Source: Ardenticatenaceae bacterium
GTDB lineage: Bacteria; Chloroflexota; Anaerolineae; Promineifilales; Promineifilaceae
Direction: 5' to 3'
DNA length: 64,000 nucleotides
Assembly (NCBI GenBank): GCA_011525915.1
Contig: WYBM01000078.1
Coordinates: forward strand, 1 to 64,000
Position numbers and translations under genes: made by a program. The notes beneath the pieces are model-generated. The model was not told where the DNA came from and searched no databases. It saw only the letters and a list, made by a program, of their open reading frames with translations. Positions 17,913-26,365 of the stretch are shown piece after piece. The stretch's first letter is position 1; every line of letters starts with the position of its first letter.

Positions 17913-18854
17913 TTAAGGCAGCCAGCTGCGCCAGACTGACTCGTTTGCGTCTACCCATGCCTGGGCCGCTCCTTCCACCGTCTGGCCTCCATCCAGCGCC
18001 GCCAACATAAAGACCTGCGCATCGCTGTTATACTTCATATTCTTAAGCAAGGTGTATACATCGGGCGCCTTCTCGCTCAATTGGGGCGATAAAATCTTAA
18101 ACAGCTCATCTTGTGGATAGGCGCAAGCGACACCGCCGCTTTCAGCGGAAGCGTAACAGTCGTCGTTGTAGGGGGGCAGCTCTACCTGCGTCAGGTCAAA
18201 CTTATCAAAGATACCGTGCGGTGAGTAGAAGTAGAACAGCACCGGCTCTTGCCGCGCATAGGCTGAAGAAACTGTTGCCAGCAGCGCATCTTCAGACCCG
18301 GCGGTCACCACCTGCAAATTTAACCCCAGGTTTTTGATGATGTCGGCGTCATACTGCACCCAGCTGGGGTCCCCGGCCGTAAATTGACCCAGGTCGCCGG
18401 TTTCGGCCGTGGCAAACAGCCCGGCCAGCGCCGGGTCAGCATATCCTTGCCATGTTTTTAGCAGCGGGTATTCATTCACCACGTAAGCGGGCACAAACCA
18501 GCCGATTTCACCTACTGGGCCCAATGGACCGCCATGTTCTACCACGCCTTGTGCTTCAATGTACTCAGCAATGCGTTCGCCATGCCCGGACGGCCATACT
18601 TCCAGGCTGGCGTCGGCGTCGCCTGCCGCTAGCGCGTCCCATTGGGCATTTTCGTCCAAAGCCACAATTTCTACGGGGTTGCCCAACTCTTTTTCGATGA
18701 TAATTTTGGCGACGTTGACATTTAGTTCTGACGCGGGCCAGGGATTGGCAATCAGGGTGATGGTTTCACCGCTGTCACCGCCCCCGCAAGCTGCCATCAG
18801 CACCAGGAAAAACATGATGGACATGATAAACGGTAAACACTTCTTCTTTCTCAT
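17913..18854 (-). CDS. Glycine betaine ABC transporter substrate-binding lipoprotein (ProX/OpuAC-like)
   Basis: The 313-residue protein starts at the ATG at 18854, which has GAGGAGG six bases upstream; the ATG fifteen bases earlier lacks a site. It has a lysine-rich N-terminus, a hydrophobic segment and the lipobox LMAACGGG, so it is a lipoprotein. The mature part is an OpuAC-type fold with Trp-rich segments (NPWPASELN, NAQWDALAAG, SLEVWPSG) of the kind that cage quaternary ammonium groups. It is the receptor of the transporter encoded downstream. A short hairpin precedes its ribosome binding site. Confidence 0.9.
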   Translation of the reverse strand: MRKKKCLPFIMSIMFFLVLMAACGGGDSGETITLIANPWPASELNVNVAKIIIEKELGNPVEIVALDENAQWDALAAGDADASLEVWPSGHGERIAEYIEAQGVVEHGGPLGPVGEIGWFVPAYVVNEYPLLKTWQGYADPALAGLFATAETGDLGQFTAGDPSWVQYDADIIKNLGLNLQVVTAGSEDALLATVSSAYARQEPVLFYFYSPHGIFDKFDLTQVELPPYNDDCYASAESGGVACAYPQDELFKILSPQLSEKAPDVYTLLKNMKYNSDAQVFMLAALDGGQTVEGAAQAWVDANESVWRSWLP

Positions 18855-18874
18855 TTTTGACCTCCTCAAATGGT

Positions 18875-18892
18875 GGGCACTGATAGGTGCCC
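18875..18892 (-). promoter_or_regulatory. Hairpin upstream of the binding-protein gene
   Basis: GGGCAC (18875-18880) and GTGCCC (18887-18892) form a 6-bp stem with a 6-base loop, about 10 bases upstream of the GAGGAGG ribosome binding site. It sits between etfA and the transporter genes. It could protect the 5' end of the processed binding-protein message or attenuate read-through; no T run follows. Confidence 0.4.
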
Positions 18893-18940
18893 GTCGCTTA
18901 TAATGAGGCTCAATTATGCCCTAACAAGATCGTTTGCCCA

Positions 18941-19912
18941 TCAAATTTCCAGTTGTTGCTGAATTTCCATAATCAACGCCGGCAAGATTTCATGCAAATC
19001 ACCAATCACTGCGTAAGTGGCCTTTGTCACCATCGGCGCTTCCGGGTCAATGTTAATGGCCAGAATATGCTTCGCCCCTTTGCAGCCTACCCAATGTTGA
19101 ATGGCGCCGCTAATGCCACAGGCAATGTACAGATCAGGGGCTACACGTGTGCCCGTCTGCCCCACCTGGTCGGCGTGGGGTCGCCAACCCAGGTTGGTGG
19201 CCACACGGGAACCACCCACTGCCCCGCCCAACAGGCCGGCCAGCTCTTCCAGCATGGTGAACCCCTCGGCGCTGCCCACACCACGCCCACCGCTAACTAC
19301 TACTCGGGCTTCAGCCAGCGTCACCTTGTCGCCGGTCGGCGGCACCCGGTCTACCACGCGCACACGGAAATCATCATCGTTAAGGGTGGGGATGAACGGC
19401 CGTATCTCAACCACCCCACCCGCTACCTCTGCGGCCGCCATTACCAACGGGGCCACCGTCAGCAGCTTGGGTGTGCCTGACAACCGGGCTTCTTCCAGCA
19501 GGCTGCCCCCCCAGCGCATACGGGTGATATGATACTCGGGGCCAGGGGTCACGGCCGTGACATTCGTGGCCAGTGGCAGCCCCATCTTTGCCCCTACGTG
19601 GGCCATAACCTCCTGGCCGCGGTCTGTGCCAGCCGCCAGTACCGCCTGGGGTTTCTCAGTGGCCGCCAGGTGTACCACACCCTGAGCCCAGGCTGCCGGG
19701 GCGTAATCGGCTAGAGCAGTGTGTTGGGCCAGGTGCACGGCCGTGACCCCATAAGCCCCCACTTCCACCGCCAGCGGCTCTGCTTCCGCCCCTATGAGCA
19801 GGGCGTGCAGCGGCTCCCCGGTGGCTTCGGCCAGTCTGCGGGCCAGGGTCAGCATTTCCAGTGATTGCGGATTTAATTTGCCGCGGTCGTGTTCGACAAC
19901 GCCTAAAATCAT
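18941..19912 (-). CDS. etfA: Electron transfer flavoprotein alpha subunit
   Basis: The 323-residue protein has an N-terminal ETF domain and the conserved C-terminal FAD-binding domain: GGAVGGSRVATNLGW, QVGQTGTRVAPDLYIACGISGAIQHWVG and INIDPEAPMVTKATYAVIGDLHEILPAL. With EtfB it accepts electrons from flavin dehydrogenases and passes them to ETF:quinone oxidoreductase. Here the likely donors are the dimethylglycine dehydrogenase-like protein encoded upstream and perhaps the sarcosine enzyme. The start is the ATG 12 bases downstream of a cloverleaf repeat, so its ribosome binding site (AGGACT) lies right at the repeat edge. Confidence 0.9.
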   Translation of the reverse strand: MILGVVEHDRGKLNPQSLEMLTLARRLAEATGEPLHALLIGAEAEPLAVEVGAYGVTAVHLAQHTALADYAPAAWAQGVVHLAATEKPQAVLAAGTDRGQEVMAHVGAKMGLPLATNVTAVTPGPEYHITRMRWGGSLLEEARLSGTPKLLTVAPLVMAAAEVAGGVVEIRPFIPTLNDDDFRVRVVDRVPPTGDKVTLAEARVVVSGGRGVGSAEGFTMLEELAGLLGGAVGGSRVATNLGWRPHADQVGQTGTRVAPDLYIACGISGAIQHWVGCKGAKHILAINIDPEAPMVTKATYAVIGDLHEILPALIMEIQQQLEI

Positions 19913-19924
19913 GATTCAGTCCTG

Positions 19925-20042
19925 TTAGGTAATCGGCAACAATCATTCAGACATAAACCCGCTTGAAGTGTTGCCGATTCCTCGAGGAAACCGCGAGAAA
20001 ACGCCTCTTTTTACATCTGGAAACTTTTCGCGGTTTACCTAA
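19925..20042 (+). repeat. Cloverleaf-like repeat, copy 2 (between etfB and etfA)
   Basis: The outer arms TTAGGTAA (19925-19932) and TTACCTAA (20035-20042) pair perfectly. Inner stems are AATCGGCAAC (19931-19940) with GTTGCCGATT (19970-19979), the palindrome TTCCTCGAGGAA (19978-19989), and AAACCGCGA (19988-19996) with TCGCGGTTT (20028-20036). Relative to copy 1 the central palindrome differs at two positions that change together, so pairing is kept. The element is transcribed as part of the etfBA message. Confidence 0.85.
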
Positions 20043-20054
20043 GGCCAGTGACGC

Positions 20055-20831
20055 CTACATCAACCGTAACTCCTGCAAAATTTCTACAATATGGGGCACG
20101 GCCGTTGGCCCGTGCCCCAAAATTTGCACTGTGCTGCTCTGCTCTGGCGGGAGGATCAGCCGGATTTTTTCCAGCGATGCCGCCCCGCTGCCCGGCGATG
20201 CCGGTTTACTCTGTGTCAGTGGTTTCTTTTTGGCCCGCAATCGGCCGGGTACAGAAGGGTAACGGGGCAGGTTGATCCCTTCTTTGATCGTGAGTACGGC
20301 CGGCAGTGACGTCTGGTAGACTTCCCACCCGCCGCTGGTCTCGCGCCGGACCACGGCCGTCTTCCCCTGTATTTCTAACCCTTTGATCCCGGTTATACAG
20401 GGCAGCCCCAGGGCATGGGCCACACGGATGCCCACCTGGTAGCCGCCGGTATCGGCGGCTTCATGGCCAAAAAGCAGCAGATCAAACGGCCGGGCATGCA
20501 CCGCGACGGCGGCATGCACCGCGGCCACAATGGCGTTAGCCGTAGCCACAGCATCCCATTCACGGCCGTCGGTCAGCAGATGCAGCGCCTGGTCGGCACC
20601 TACGGCCAGCGCGTCACGCAGCTGTTCCGCCGCTGCTTCTGGCCCTAATGTCAGCACCGTCACGCTGCCGCCATGGTGTTCGACCAGCCGCACGGCCTCT
20701 TCCACCGCACACTCTTCATGGGGGCTGATGGTAAAACCCAGGCTGCGCGTCTCAATATCCTGTTCATCGGCGGTTATGACGATCCGTGCCCCAGTAGCAG
20801 GCACCCGTTTGATGCAAACTAAACTATCCAT
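20055..20831 (-). CDS. etfB: Electron transfer flavoprotein beta subunit
   Basis: The 258-residue protein starts at MDSLVCIKRVP; an in-frame ATG 11 codons earlier lies in CAGT-type repeat sequence. It has the EtfB fold: SLGFTISPHEECAVEEAVRL, VLTLGPEAAAEQLRDALAVGADQALHL and LLLFGHEAADTGGYQVGIRVAHALGLP, which binds AMP and contacts FAD in the alpha subunit. The beta gene precedes alpha in the transcript, with the cloverleaf repeat between them, an unusual gap for a pair that is normally tightly coupled. The dimethylglycine dehydrogenase-like gene lies directly upstream. Confidence 0.88.
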   Translation of the reverse strand: MDSLVCIKRVPATGARIVITADEQDIETRSLGFTISPHEECAVEEAVRLVEHHGGSVTVLTLGPEAAAEQLRDALAVGADQALHLLTDGREWDAVATANAIVAAVHAAVAVHARPFDLLLFGHEAADTGGYQVGIRVAHALGLPCITGIKGLEIQGKTAVVRRETSGGWEVYQTSLPAVLTIKEGINLPRYPSVPGRLRAKKKPLTQSKPASPGSGAASLEKIRLILPPEQSSTVQILGHGPTAVPHIVEILQELRLM

Positions 20832-20839
20832 AATGATTC

Positions 20840-20887
20840 CCGTACTCAGCATGCAGGTCACCAATTACTGACCTACTGACCTGCTGA
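20840..20887. repeat. Short ACTG-rich spacer between the DMGDH-like gene and etfB
   Basis: The stretch contains ACTCAGCATGCAGGTC followed by TTACTGACCTACTGACCTGCTGA. The GCAGGTC and GACCTGC words can pair. It is a short, divergent member of the CAGT-rich hairpin family. Confidence 0.5.
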
Positions 20888-23401
20888 CTACCGTTTCATT
20901 CGCTCATTCTCCGGGTCAAACAGTGGGGTACTGCCGACCGCCGCCACCGTCACCGGATACAGTTCGGTCATATATTCAACGGCCAGTTTGGTGCCCACCT
21001 GGGCGTAGGCCGGCGGCAGGTACGCCATGAGCAGCTGTTTGCCCACCGATGGACCGGCGCCGGCGCTGGTGACGTATGAACGGCGGCCTTTGCGGTCTAT
21101 CAGGCTTTCACCATCCGGGGTGAGGATGGGTTCACGGCCGTTCATGTACCGGTTTAGCCCCGATTTTGCTGTGTGGTCTTCCACCGTCAGTGTACACAGG
21201 ATGGCTGCCGGTTCTTCCTGGCGGGCCTGCAAATACGCTTCCTTGCCGATAAAGTCCGCTTGTTTCACCCGGCGCCGCGCCAGCCCGGCCTCTACCGGGT
21301 TATACTCGCCTTCCAGTTCGTGGCCCATCAGCCGGTATCCCTTTTCCAGCCGGGCTGTGGTGCCATAGACGCCGATGCCCACCGGTACCAGGCCGTGTGG
21401 CTGTCCCGCTTCCCAAAGCGTGTCCCATAACTTGAGGCCATGCTCCATGGTGGTGGAAATTTCCCAACCCAATTCACCGACATAAGAGATGCGCAGCGCC
21501 CAAACGGGCAGGCCATTGATGAGCAGCGGCTTACAGGTGGCAAAGGGAAAGCCTTCATGGGAAACGTCATCGTCGGTGACTGTTTGCAGCACGGCCCGGG
21601 CGTGTGGCCCCCATAGGCCAAGGGTGCACAGCGCAGAGGTCATATCTATGAAAGTGACGGAGCGGTCGTCTGGTAGATTGTCTGTGAACCACTTCTTGTC
21701 ACGGGCGCCGTCACCACCACCGTCTACCACGCGGAAGCTGTCTTCGCCGGTGCGCATGATCGTCAGGTCTGCACGAAAGCCGCCGTGGGGGGTGAGCAGC
21801 GGGGTGTACACGGCCGTGCCCACCGGTACATCCATCTGGTTGACGGTCATTCTCTGGATATACGCCAATGCGCCGGGGCCAGACACGTCAAAAATGGCAA
21901 AGGCTGTCAAATCTACCAGGCCCACTCGGTCACGCATGGCCAGATGTTCGGCGTTAATGATGGGTGACCACCAGCGGGCGTCCCATTCGTGCGGGCGGTT
22001 TTGCAGCCGCCCTTCATAGTCGGCCAGCAGTTTCTGGTTCGATTCATACCACTGCGGTCGTTCCCAACCGGCGGTCTCAAAAAAGACGGCGCCCAACGCC
22101 TTTTCCCGAAAGTAGAAGGGGCTGGTGCGTACCTGGCGGTTAGAGGCCCACTGCTCACGAGGGTGCACAATGCCGTAGGTCTTGTTGTACCCTTCGCCGG
22201 TGCGGGCATGGATGTGGTGACGGCTGCGGCCGTAGTCATAAAAGCGGGCCACATCTGAGGCGTGAATATCAATCTCGGCGGCGCCGTGGGTGAGCAGCTC
22301 CACGGCCGCTTTGGCAAAACCTGGCCCTTCTTTGATCCAGATGGCGGCCACTGACCATAATCCCTTCACCTCCGTCTCTCCAATAAGCGGGTTGCCGTCT
22401 GGCGTCAGCGAGAGCAGGCCGTTGATGGCGTGGCGGATGCCGGCGCGTTCGTCGCCGATGATCTCGGGCATCAGTTCCAGCGCCTGTTCTAACTGCGGCT
22501 CAAAATCTTCCTGGGTGAAGGGCAGTTCCGTGGGTGAAAGGGCGGATTGTTCAATGGAGGGGATGTCATCTGGGGCCATGAAGATAGGGCGATGGGCGTA
22601 AGAACCCACTTCCATGTCGCTGCCGTTTTGCCGTTCATACATAAATGTGTCCATGTCACGGATGATGGGGTAAGCGATTTCGCGGCCGGTTTGGGCAAAG
22701 GTGGGGTGTGGGCCGACGCTGATCATCTGGTGTACGGCCGGGGTGAGGGGTATGGTGGCCCCGGCCATGCGGGCCAGGCGTGGGCTCCAGACGCCGCTGG
22801 CGATCATGACCACGTCAGCCTGAATGTGGCCCTGGTTGGTATGCACCGTGTGGATACGGCCGTGGCGCACTTCCATATCTGTCACTTCCGTATTGGGCAT
22901 CACTGTCAGTGCCCTTAACGCCAGCCCCTTTTCACGCATTAACGTGCCCGCCCGCAGTGAATCTACCACACCTACACTGGGGGTATAGAAGCCACCCAGG
23001 ATAATGTCGGTATTGATGTAGGGCACCAGTTCCAATACCTCTTGGGGTGAAATCAGGTAAGATTCAATGCCCCATGCTTTGGCTGAAGCCATGCGCCGCC
23101 GCAGCTCTTCCATGCGCTCTTCCGTGCGGGCCACTTCAATGCCGCCACTTTCGGTGAAGACGCCCAATGCCTGGTACTGGCGCACGCTGTCCAGGGTAAC
23201 AAAGGTCATCTCTTTGCTGTGGTCTACGGGGAAGATGAAGTTTGAGGCATGGCCGGTAGAGCCGCCGGGGTTGGGGAACGGCCCCTTGTCTAACTGCACG
23301 ATGTTTTTCCAACCCTGCAAGGCCAGATGGTAGACCAGGCTGTTGCCCACAATGCCGCCGCCAATGACAACGACGCTGGCTTTTTCCGGTAAGTTACTCA
23401 T
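20888..23401 (-). CDS. FAD-dependent dimethylglycine dehydrogenase-like protein with GcvT domain
   Basis: The 837-residue protein has an N-terminal FAD-binding DAO domain (VVVIGGGIVGNSLVYHLALQGW at about 10-31, STGHASNFIFP) and a C-terminal GcvT/aminomethyltransferase-type folate domain (about 420-820, including WEISTTMEHGLKLWDTLW and RLEKGYRLMGHELEGEYNP). This is the layout of dimethylglycine and sarcosine dehydrogenases, which oxidise an N-methyl group and capture it as methylene-THF, with electrons to ETF. The ETF genes follow directly, supporting the dehydrogenase role. The exact substrate (dimethylglycine, sarcosine or another N-methyl amine) is not certain. Confidence 0.85.
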   Translation of the reverse strand: MSNLPEKASVVVIGGGIVGNSLVYHLALQGWKNIVQLDKGPFPNPGGSTGHASNFIFPVDHSKEMTFVTLDSVRQYQALGVFTESGGIEVARTEERMEELRRRMASAKAWGIESYLISPQEVLELVPYINTDIILGGFYTPSVGVVDSLRAGTLMREKGLALRALTVMPNTEVTDMEVRHGRIHTVHTNQGHIQADVVMIASGVWSPRLARMAGATIPLTPAVHQMISVGPHPTFAQTGREIAYPIIRDMDTFMYERQNGSDMEVGSYAHRPIFMAPDDIPSIEQSALSPTELPFTQEDFEPQLEQALELMPEIIGDERAGIRHAINGLLSLTPDGNPLIGETEVKGLWSVAAIWIKEGPGFAKAAVELLTHGAAEIDIHASDVARFYDYGRSRHHIHARTGEGYNKTYGIVHPREQWASNRQVRTSPFYFREKALGAVFFETAGWERPQWYESNQKLLADYEGRLQNRPHEWDARWWSPIINAEHLAMRDRVGLVDLTAFAIFDVSGPGALAYIQRMTVNQMDVPVGTAVYTPLLTPHGGFRADLTIMRTGEDSFRVVDGGGDGARDKKWFTDNLPDDRSVTFIDMTSALCTLGLWGPHARAVLQTVTDDDVSHEGFPFATCKPLLINGLPVWALRISYVGELGWEISTTMEHGLKLWDTLWEAGQPHGLVPVGIGVYGTTARLEKGYRLMGHELEGEYNPVEAGLARRRVKQADFIGKEAYLQARQEEPAAILCTLTVEDHTAKSGLNRYMNGREPILTPDGESLIDRKGRRSYVTSAGAGPSVGKQLLMAYLPPAYAQVGTKLAVEYMTELYPVTVAAVGSTPLFDPENERMKR

Positions 23402-23453
23402 ATACTGCCTCCTATTACCGTCATTCGTAATCCGATTTTGGCCTATGGATTAC

Positions 23454-24974
23454 CTAATACTCCGGTTTAATCTCACCTTTACGCCTGGTCATAAATGCCA
23501 CCAGAGCTTCATCAATCGCTGGGTCAAGCGATGGCGCTTCATAGCTTTTTAGCAGTCGCTTCCATTCGGCATTGGCTTTCTGGTCGGCCGGCTGTGCCCC
23601 ATCCTCGGCCCATTGTTCAAAGGAGTTGTAATCAAACAGTGGCGAACGGTAAAAGGCATGGCGGAAGTGGCGCATGGTGTGGTCTGTACCCAGGTGATGG
23701 CCGCCGGGTGGTACCTCACGAATGGCGTCCAGCGCCAGCCCTTCGTCAGATAAATCTAACCCTTGCATATATTTGTGGAAGCTGCCCAGCAGCTGGCAGT
23801 CAAGGACGAACTTTTCATAGCCGGCGGTGAGGCCGTTTTCCAGCCAACCGGCGGCATGTAACACAAAGTTGACCCGCGCCAGCACCGTAGGCAGCATGAC
23901 CATGACTGACTCATAAGCGGCCTGGGCATCAGGGATTTTGCTGCTGGCAAACATGCCGCCGCTGCGGAAGGGCAGGCCATAGCGCCGCGCCAGTTGGGCG
24001 CTGGCGTATAAGGCCAGCTGGCTTTCCGGCGAGCCAAAGACAGGCGCGCCACTTTGCAAATCGATATTGGTCTGAAAAGCGCCGTAGACCACGGGGGTAC
24101 CGGCATTGATCATCTGGGTGAGTACAATGCCGGCCAGCGCTTCCGCATTTAGCTGAGCTACCGTACCGGCCACAGACACGGGGGCCATGGCGCCCGAGAG
24201 AATAAAGGGGGTGATGATCAACCCTTGCCGCGCCTTCGCGTAGGCAACAAGAGCGCCCAGCATGCGATCATCCAGGCGGCGTGGACTGCTGATGTTGATG
24301 AGTGAGAGCAGTGCCGGCTGTTGGCGGATGGTCTCGGCGCCAAAGACGATCTCGGCCATACGCACGCTGTCTTCGGCGTTGGCTTTGGAAGTAACGGACC
24401 CCATGAACGGTTTGTCACTGTACTTGATGTGGCTGTACACCATATCCAGGTGGCGAGTATGGGTGGGTTCGTCGGTGGGTTCCACGATAGTACCACCTGA
24501 ATGGTGCAGGTAAGGGTTGAGGTAAGTGAGGCGGACAAAGTTTTGAAAATCAACCAGCGTCGCTTCACGGCGGCCTTTGTCCAAATCATGCACAAAGGGA
24601 GGGCCATAGACGGGAGCGAGACACAGGTGATTACCCCCGATGGTGACATTGTTGGCCGGGCTGCGGGCCAGTTGGGTGAACTGGCGGGGCGCTTTTGCTA
24701 CATATTCGGCCACCTGCGCCGGATCAAAAAAGGCGGTATCACCCTGGAACCGGATGCCATGTTGTTTGAGGATGGCCTGGGCTTCGTCATCGTAAAAGTC
24801 AATGCCCACTTCAGAGAGAATGATCATGGAGGCGTTGTGAATGCGTTCCAACCCTTCTTCATTCAGGATTTCATAAGGGGGCAGGTGGTGCAGGGGTTGG
24901 GTGGCATGGACAACGGCCGTATCTGCCTGGCGTTCTCTTGTGCGTCTTTCACGTCTTTTGACCATGAGATTCAC
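23454..24974 (-). CDS. Trimethylamine methyltransferase family protein (MttB homologue 1, non-Pyl)
   Basis: The 506-residue protein is a TIM-barrel methyltransferase of the MttB/MtgB family: ERIHNASMIILSEVGIDFYDDEA near the start, GTIVEPTDEPTHTRHLDM, then LINISSPRRLDDRMLGALVAYA and PFILSGAMAPVSVAG. There is no in-frame UAG, so it belongs to the non-pyrrolysine branch that includes glycine betaine, carnitine and proline betaine methyltransferases. It probably moves a methyl from a quaternary amine to the corrinoid protein of this operon. The betaine transporter in the same operon favours glycine betaine. The N-terminus is Arg-rich (KRRERRTRERQ). Confidence 0.85.
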   Translation of the reverse strand: MNLMVKRRERRTRERQADTAVVHATQPLHHLPPYEILNEEGLERIHNASMIILSEVGIDFYDDEAQAILKQHGIRFQGDTAFFDPAQVAEYVAKAPRQFTQLARSPANNVTIGGNHLCLAPVYGPPFVHDLDKGRREATLVDFQNFVRLTYLNPYLHHSGGTIVEPTDEPTHTRHLDMVYSHIKYSDKPFMGSVTSKANAEDSVRMAEIVFGAETIRQQPALLSLINISSPRRLDDRMLGALVAYAKARQGLIITPFILSGAMAPVSVAGTVAQLNAEALAGIVLTQMINAGTPVVYGAFQTNIDLQSGAPVFGSPESQLALYASAQLARRYGLPFRSGGMFASSKIPDAQAAYESVMVMLPTVLARVNFVLHAAGWLENGLTAGYEKFVLDCQLLGSFHKYMQGLDLSDEGLALDAIREVPPGGHHLGTDHTMRHFRHAFYRSPLFDYNSFEQWAEDGAQPADQKANAEWKRLLKSYEAPSLDPAIDEALVAFMTRRKGEIKPEY

Positions 24975-25019
24975 CCTTAAGTGGTTGGAGATGCGAGAAC
25001 AAAGTTTGCTCTCCGCTCT

Positions 25020-25661
25020 CTAATTTTCTGTTGAAGTCCCCAGCATGATGGCATGCATTTCTGCCTGGAAGCTCTGAATGTGCTGCTCCATCAGGCGCAC
25101 AGCTTCGGTGGCATTGCCATCACGCAGCACTTCGTAGATTTGTTGGTGTTCTTGCACGGCCGTGCGCATGTCGCCAATACGGTGCAGGAAGAAGTACCAC
25201 AGACGCAGGCTGAGGGCATAGCAGGTAATGAGCATATCTTCTAAAAAGTGATTACCCGCGGCGGCATAAATGATGTGGTGGCAGGCTTCGTCAATCTCGA
25301 TCAACTGCTGGTCGGTGGCCTGATCCCAGGGGATAGAGTTGAGGACATCGGCCATTTGCTGCCAGTGCACGGCCGTGCCTCGCCGTGCCGCCAGCCGGGT
25401 AGCCAACGCTTCTACGGTCAGCCGCAGCTCAAAAATCTGGTACAGATCCGTGATGCTGATCTCGGTGACAAACATGCCGCGCCGAGGCACGATTGTCACC
25501 AATTTCTCCTTCTCCAACCGCTGTAAGGCTTCGCGGATAGGGGTACGGCCTAAATCCAATTCTTCTTGCAGCGCAGTTTCGTCAATCACGGCCCCGGGTT
25601 CCAGTTCCAGATAGACAATTTTGCGTTTGATACGGCCATAGGCCTGTTGACTTAATGACAT
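25020..25661 (-). CDS. GntR family (FadR-type) transcriptional regulator
   Basis: The 213-residue protein has an N-terminal winged helix (about 10-70; LQEELDLGRTPIREALQRLEKEKLVTIVPRRG) and a helical FCD ligand-binding domain (YQIFELRLTVEALATRLAA; metal-type residues in ACHHIIYAAAGNHF). The start at 25661 is chosen because it begins the domain; the longer open frame runs through AT-rich promoter sequence. It is the first gene of the - strand demethylation operon and diverges from the DinB/DUF1638/sarcosine genes, so it is a good candidate for controlling both from the intervening palindrome. Confidence 0.85.
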   Translation of the reverse strand: MSLSQQAYGRIKRKIVYLELEPGAVIDETALQEELDLGRTPIREALQRLEKEKLVTIVPRRGMFVTEISITDLYQIFELRLTVEALATRLAARRGTAVHWQQMADVLNSIPWDQATDQQLIEIDEACHHIIYAAAGNHFLEDMLITCYALSLRLWYFFLHRIGDMRTAVQEHQQIYEVLRDGNATEAVRLMEQHIQSFQAEMHAIMLGTSTEN

Positions 25662-25702
25662 ACCATTTGCCTCTTGGCGTGAATAGTTGATGATTCCTAA
25701 TA

Positions 25703-25730
25703 CAACTGATATATTACAGATATATTGTTG
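25703..25730. promoter_or_regulatory. Imperfect palindrome in the gntR/DinB divergent promoter region
   Basis: CAACTGATATAT (from 25703) and ATATATTGTTG (to 25730) form an imperfect inverted repeat in an AT-rich 195-bp gap between divergent operons. It lies about 45 bp upstream of gntR. FadR/GntR regulators usually bind short palindromes near their own gene, so this is a candidate operator. The assignment is inference. Confidence 0.45.
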
Positions 25731-25856
25731 ATATGCCAAATTTTCGGCAAAATTGATCGATAGAGGGACAAAATGGCAAGAGCGCCTTTGTGGGAATTGA
25801 ATCAGCGGTTGAAAGGACATGGACCGCGTGGGTAGTCAGGAAGACAGTGGCCCATC

Positions 25857-26330
25857 ATGAGCAGGCGTGAGGTATTGCTAAAGGCGCTGGCAGCAACACC
25901 GGGAGATCTGGAACGCATGGTGCGTGGCATAAGCGACACGGCCGTCACCCATTCACCCACGCCTGATCACTGGAGCATCGCCGATGTATTATGCCATCTG
26001 CACATGGTGGAAGAGCACTACCTGGACCGGCTGCAGCGGGTGACGGCAGAAACACGGCCGTTGATCCCGGCCATTCACCCCCACCCGGCGGCCCATGATT
26101 TGACGCTGCCGTTGGCCCGGGTGGTGGTCAACTTCAAGCAGGCGCGGCAAACAACACTAACCTTTTTGCAGAACCTAAAGGCCGGCGATTGGCAGCGTAC
26201 GGCCGTGCACCCTGCCTGGGGCGAGGTTACATTTCGGGCTCTGGTGCAGCATCTGGTAGACCATGATACCAGCCACTTAAATCAGATGATAGAGATACAG
26301 CAATGGATGAAAAGGGAGGTTGGAAGCTGA
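25857..26330 (+). CDS. DinB/YfiT-like putative metalloenzyme
   Basis: The 157-residue protein is a four-helix bundle of the DinB superfamily. Likely metal-ligand histidines lie in LCHLHMVEEHYLDRL (about 45-60) and LVDHDTSHLNQM (about 137-148). Members include thiol-dependent transferases and hydrolases, but most have no known substrate. It is the first gene of the + strand run that contains the sarcosine enzyme, separated from the GntR gene by the divergent promoter region. Whether it takes part in amine metabolism is not clear. Confidence 0.7.
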   Translation: MSRREVLLKALAATPGDLERMVRGISDTAVTHSPTPDHWSIADVLCHLHMVEEHYLDRLQRVTAETRPLIPAIHPHPAAHDLTLPLARVVVNFKQARQTTLTFLQNLKAGDWQRTAVHPAWGEVTFRALVQHLVDHDTSHLNQMIEIQQWMKREVGS

Positions 26331-26365
26331 CCGATCTCTGATCTCCATGCCCACTCTCAAAAATT

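Noticed and set aside
23454-24974. Pyrrolysine use in the MttB homologues
   Set aside because: All three are full length with no in-frame UAG, and no pyl gene is in the window.
24975-25856. Cobalamin or glycine riboswitch before the methyltransferase operon
   Set aside because: I could not find the conserved B12-box or paired glycine aptamer features in the leader regions inspected.
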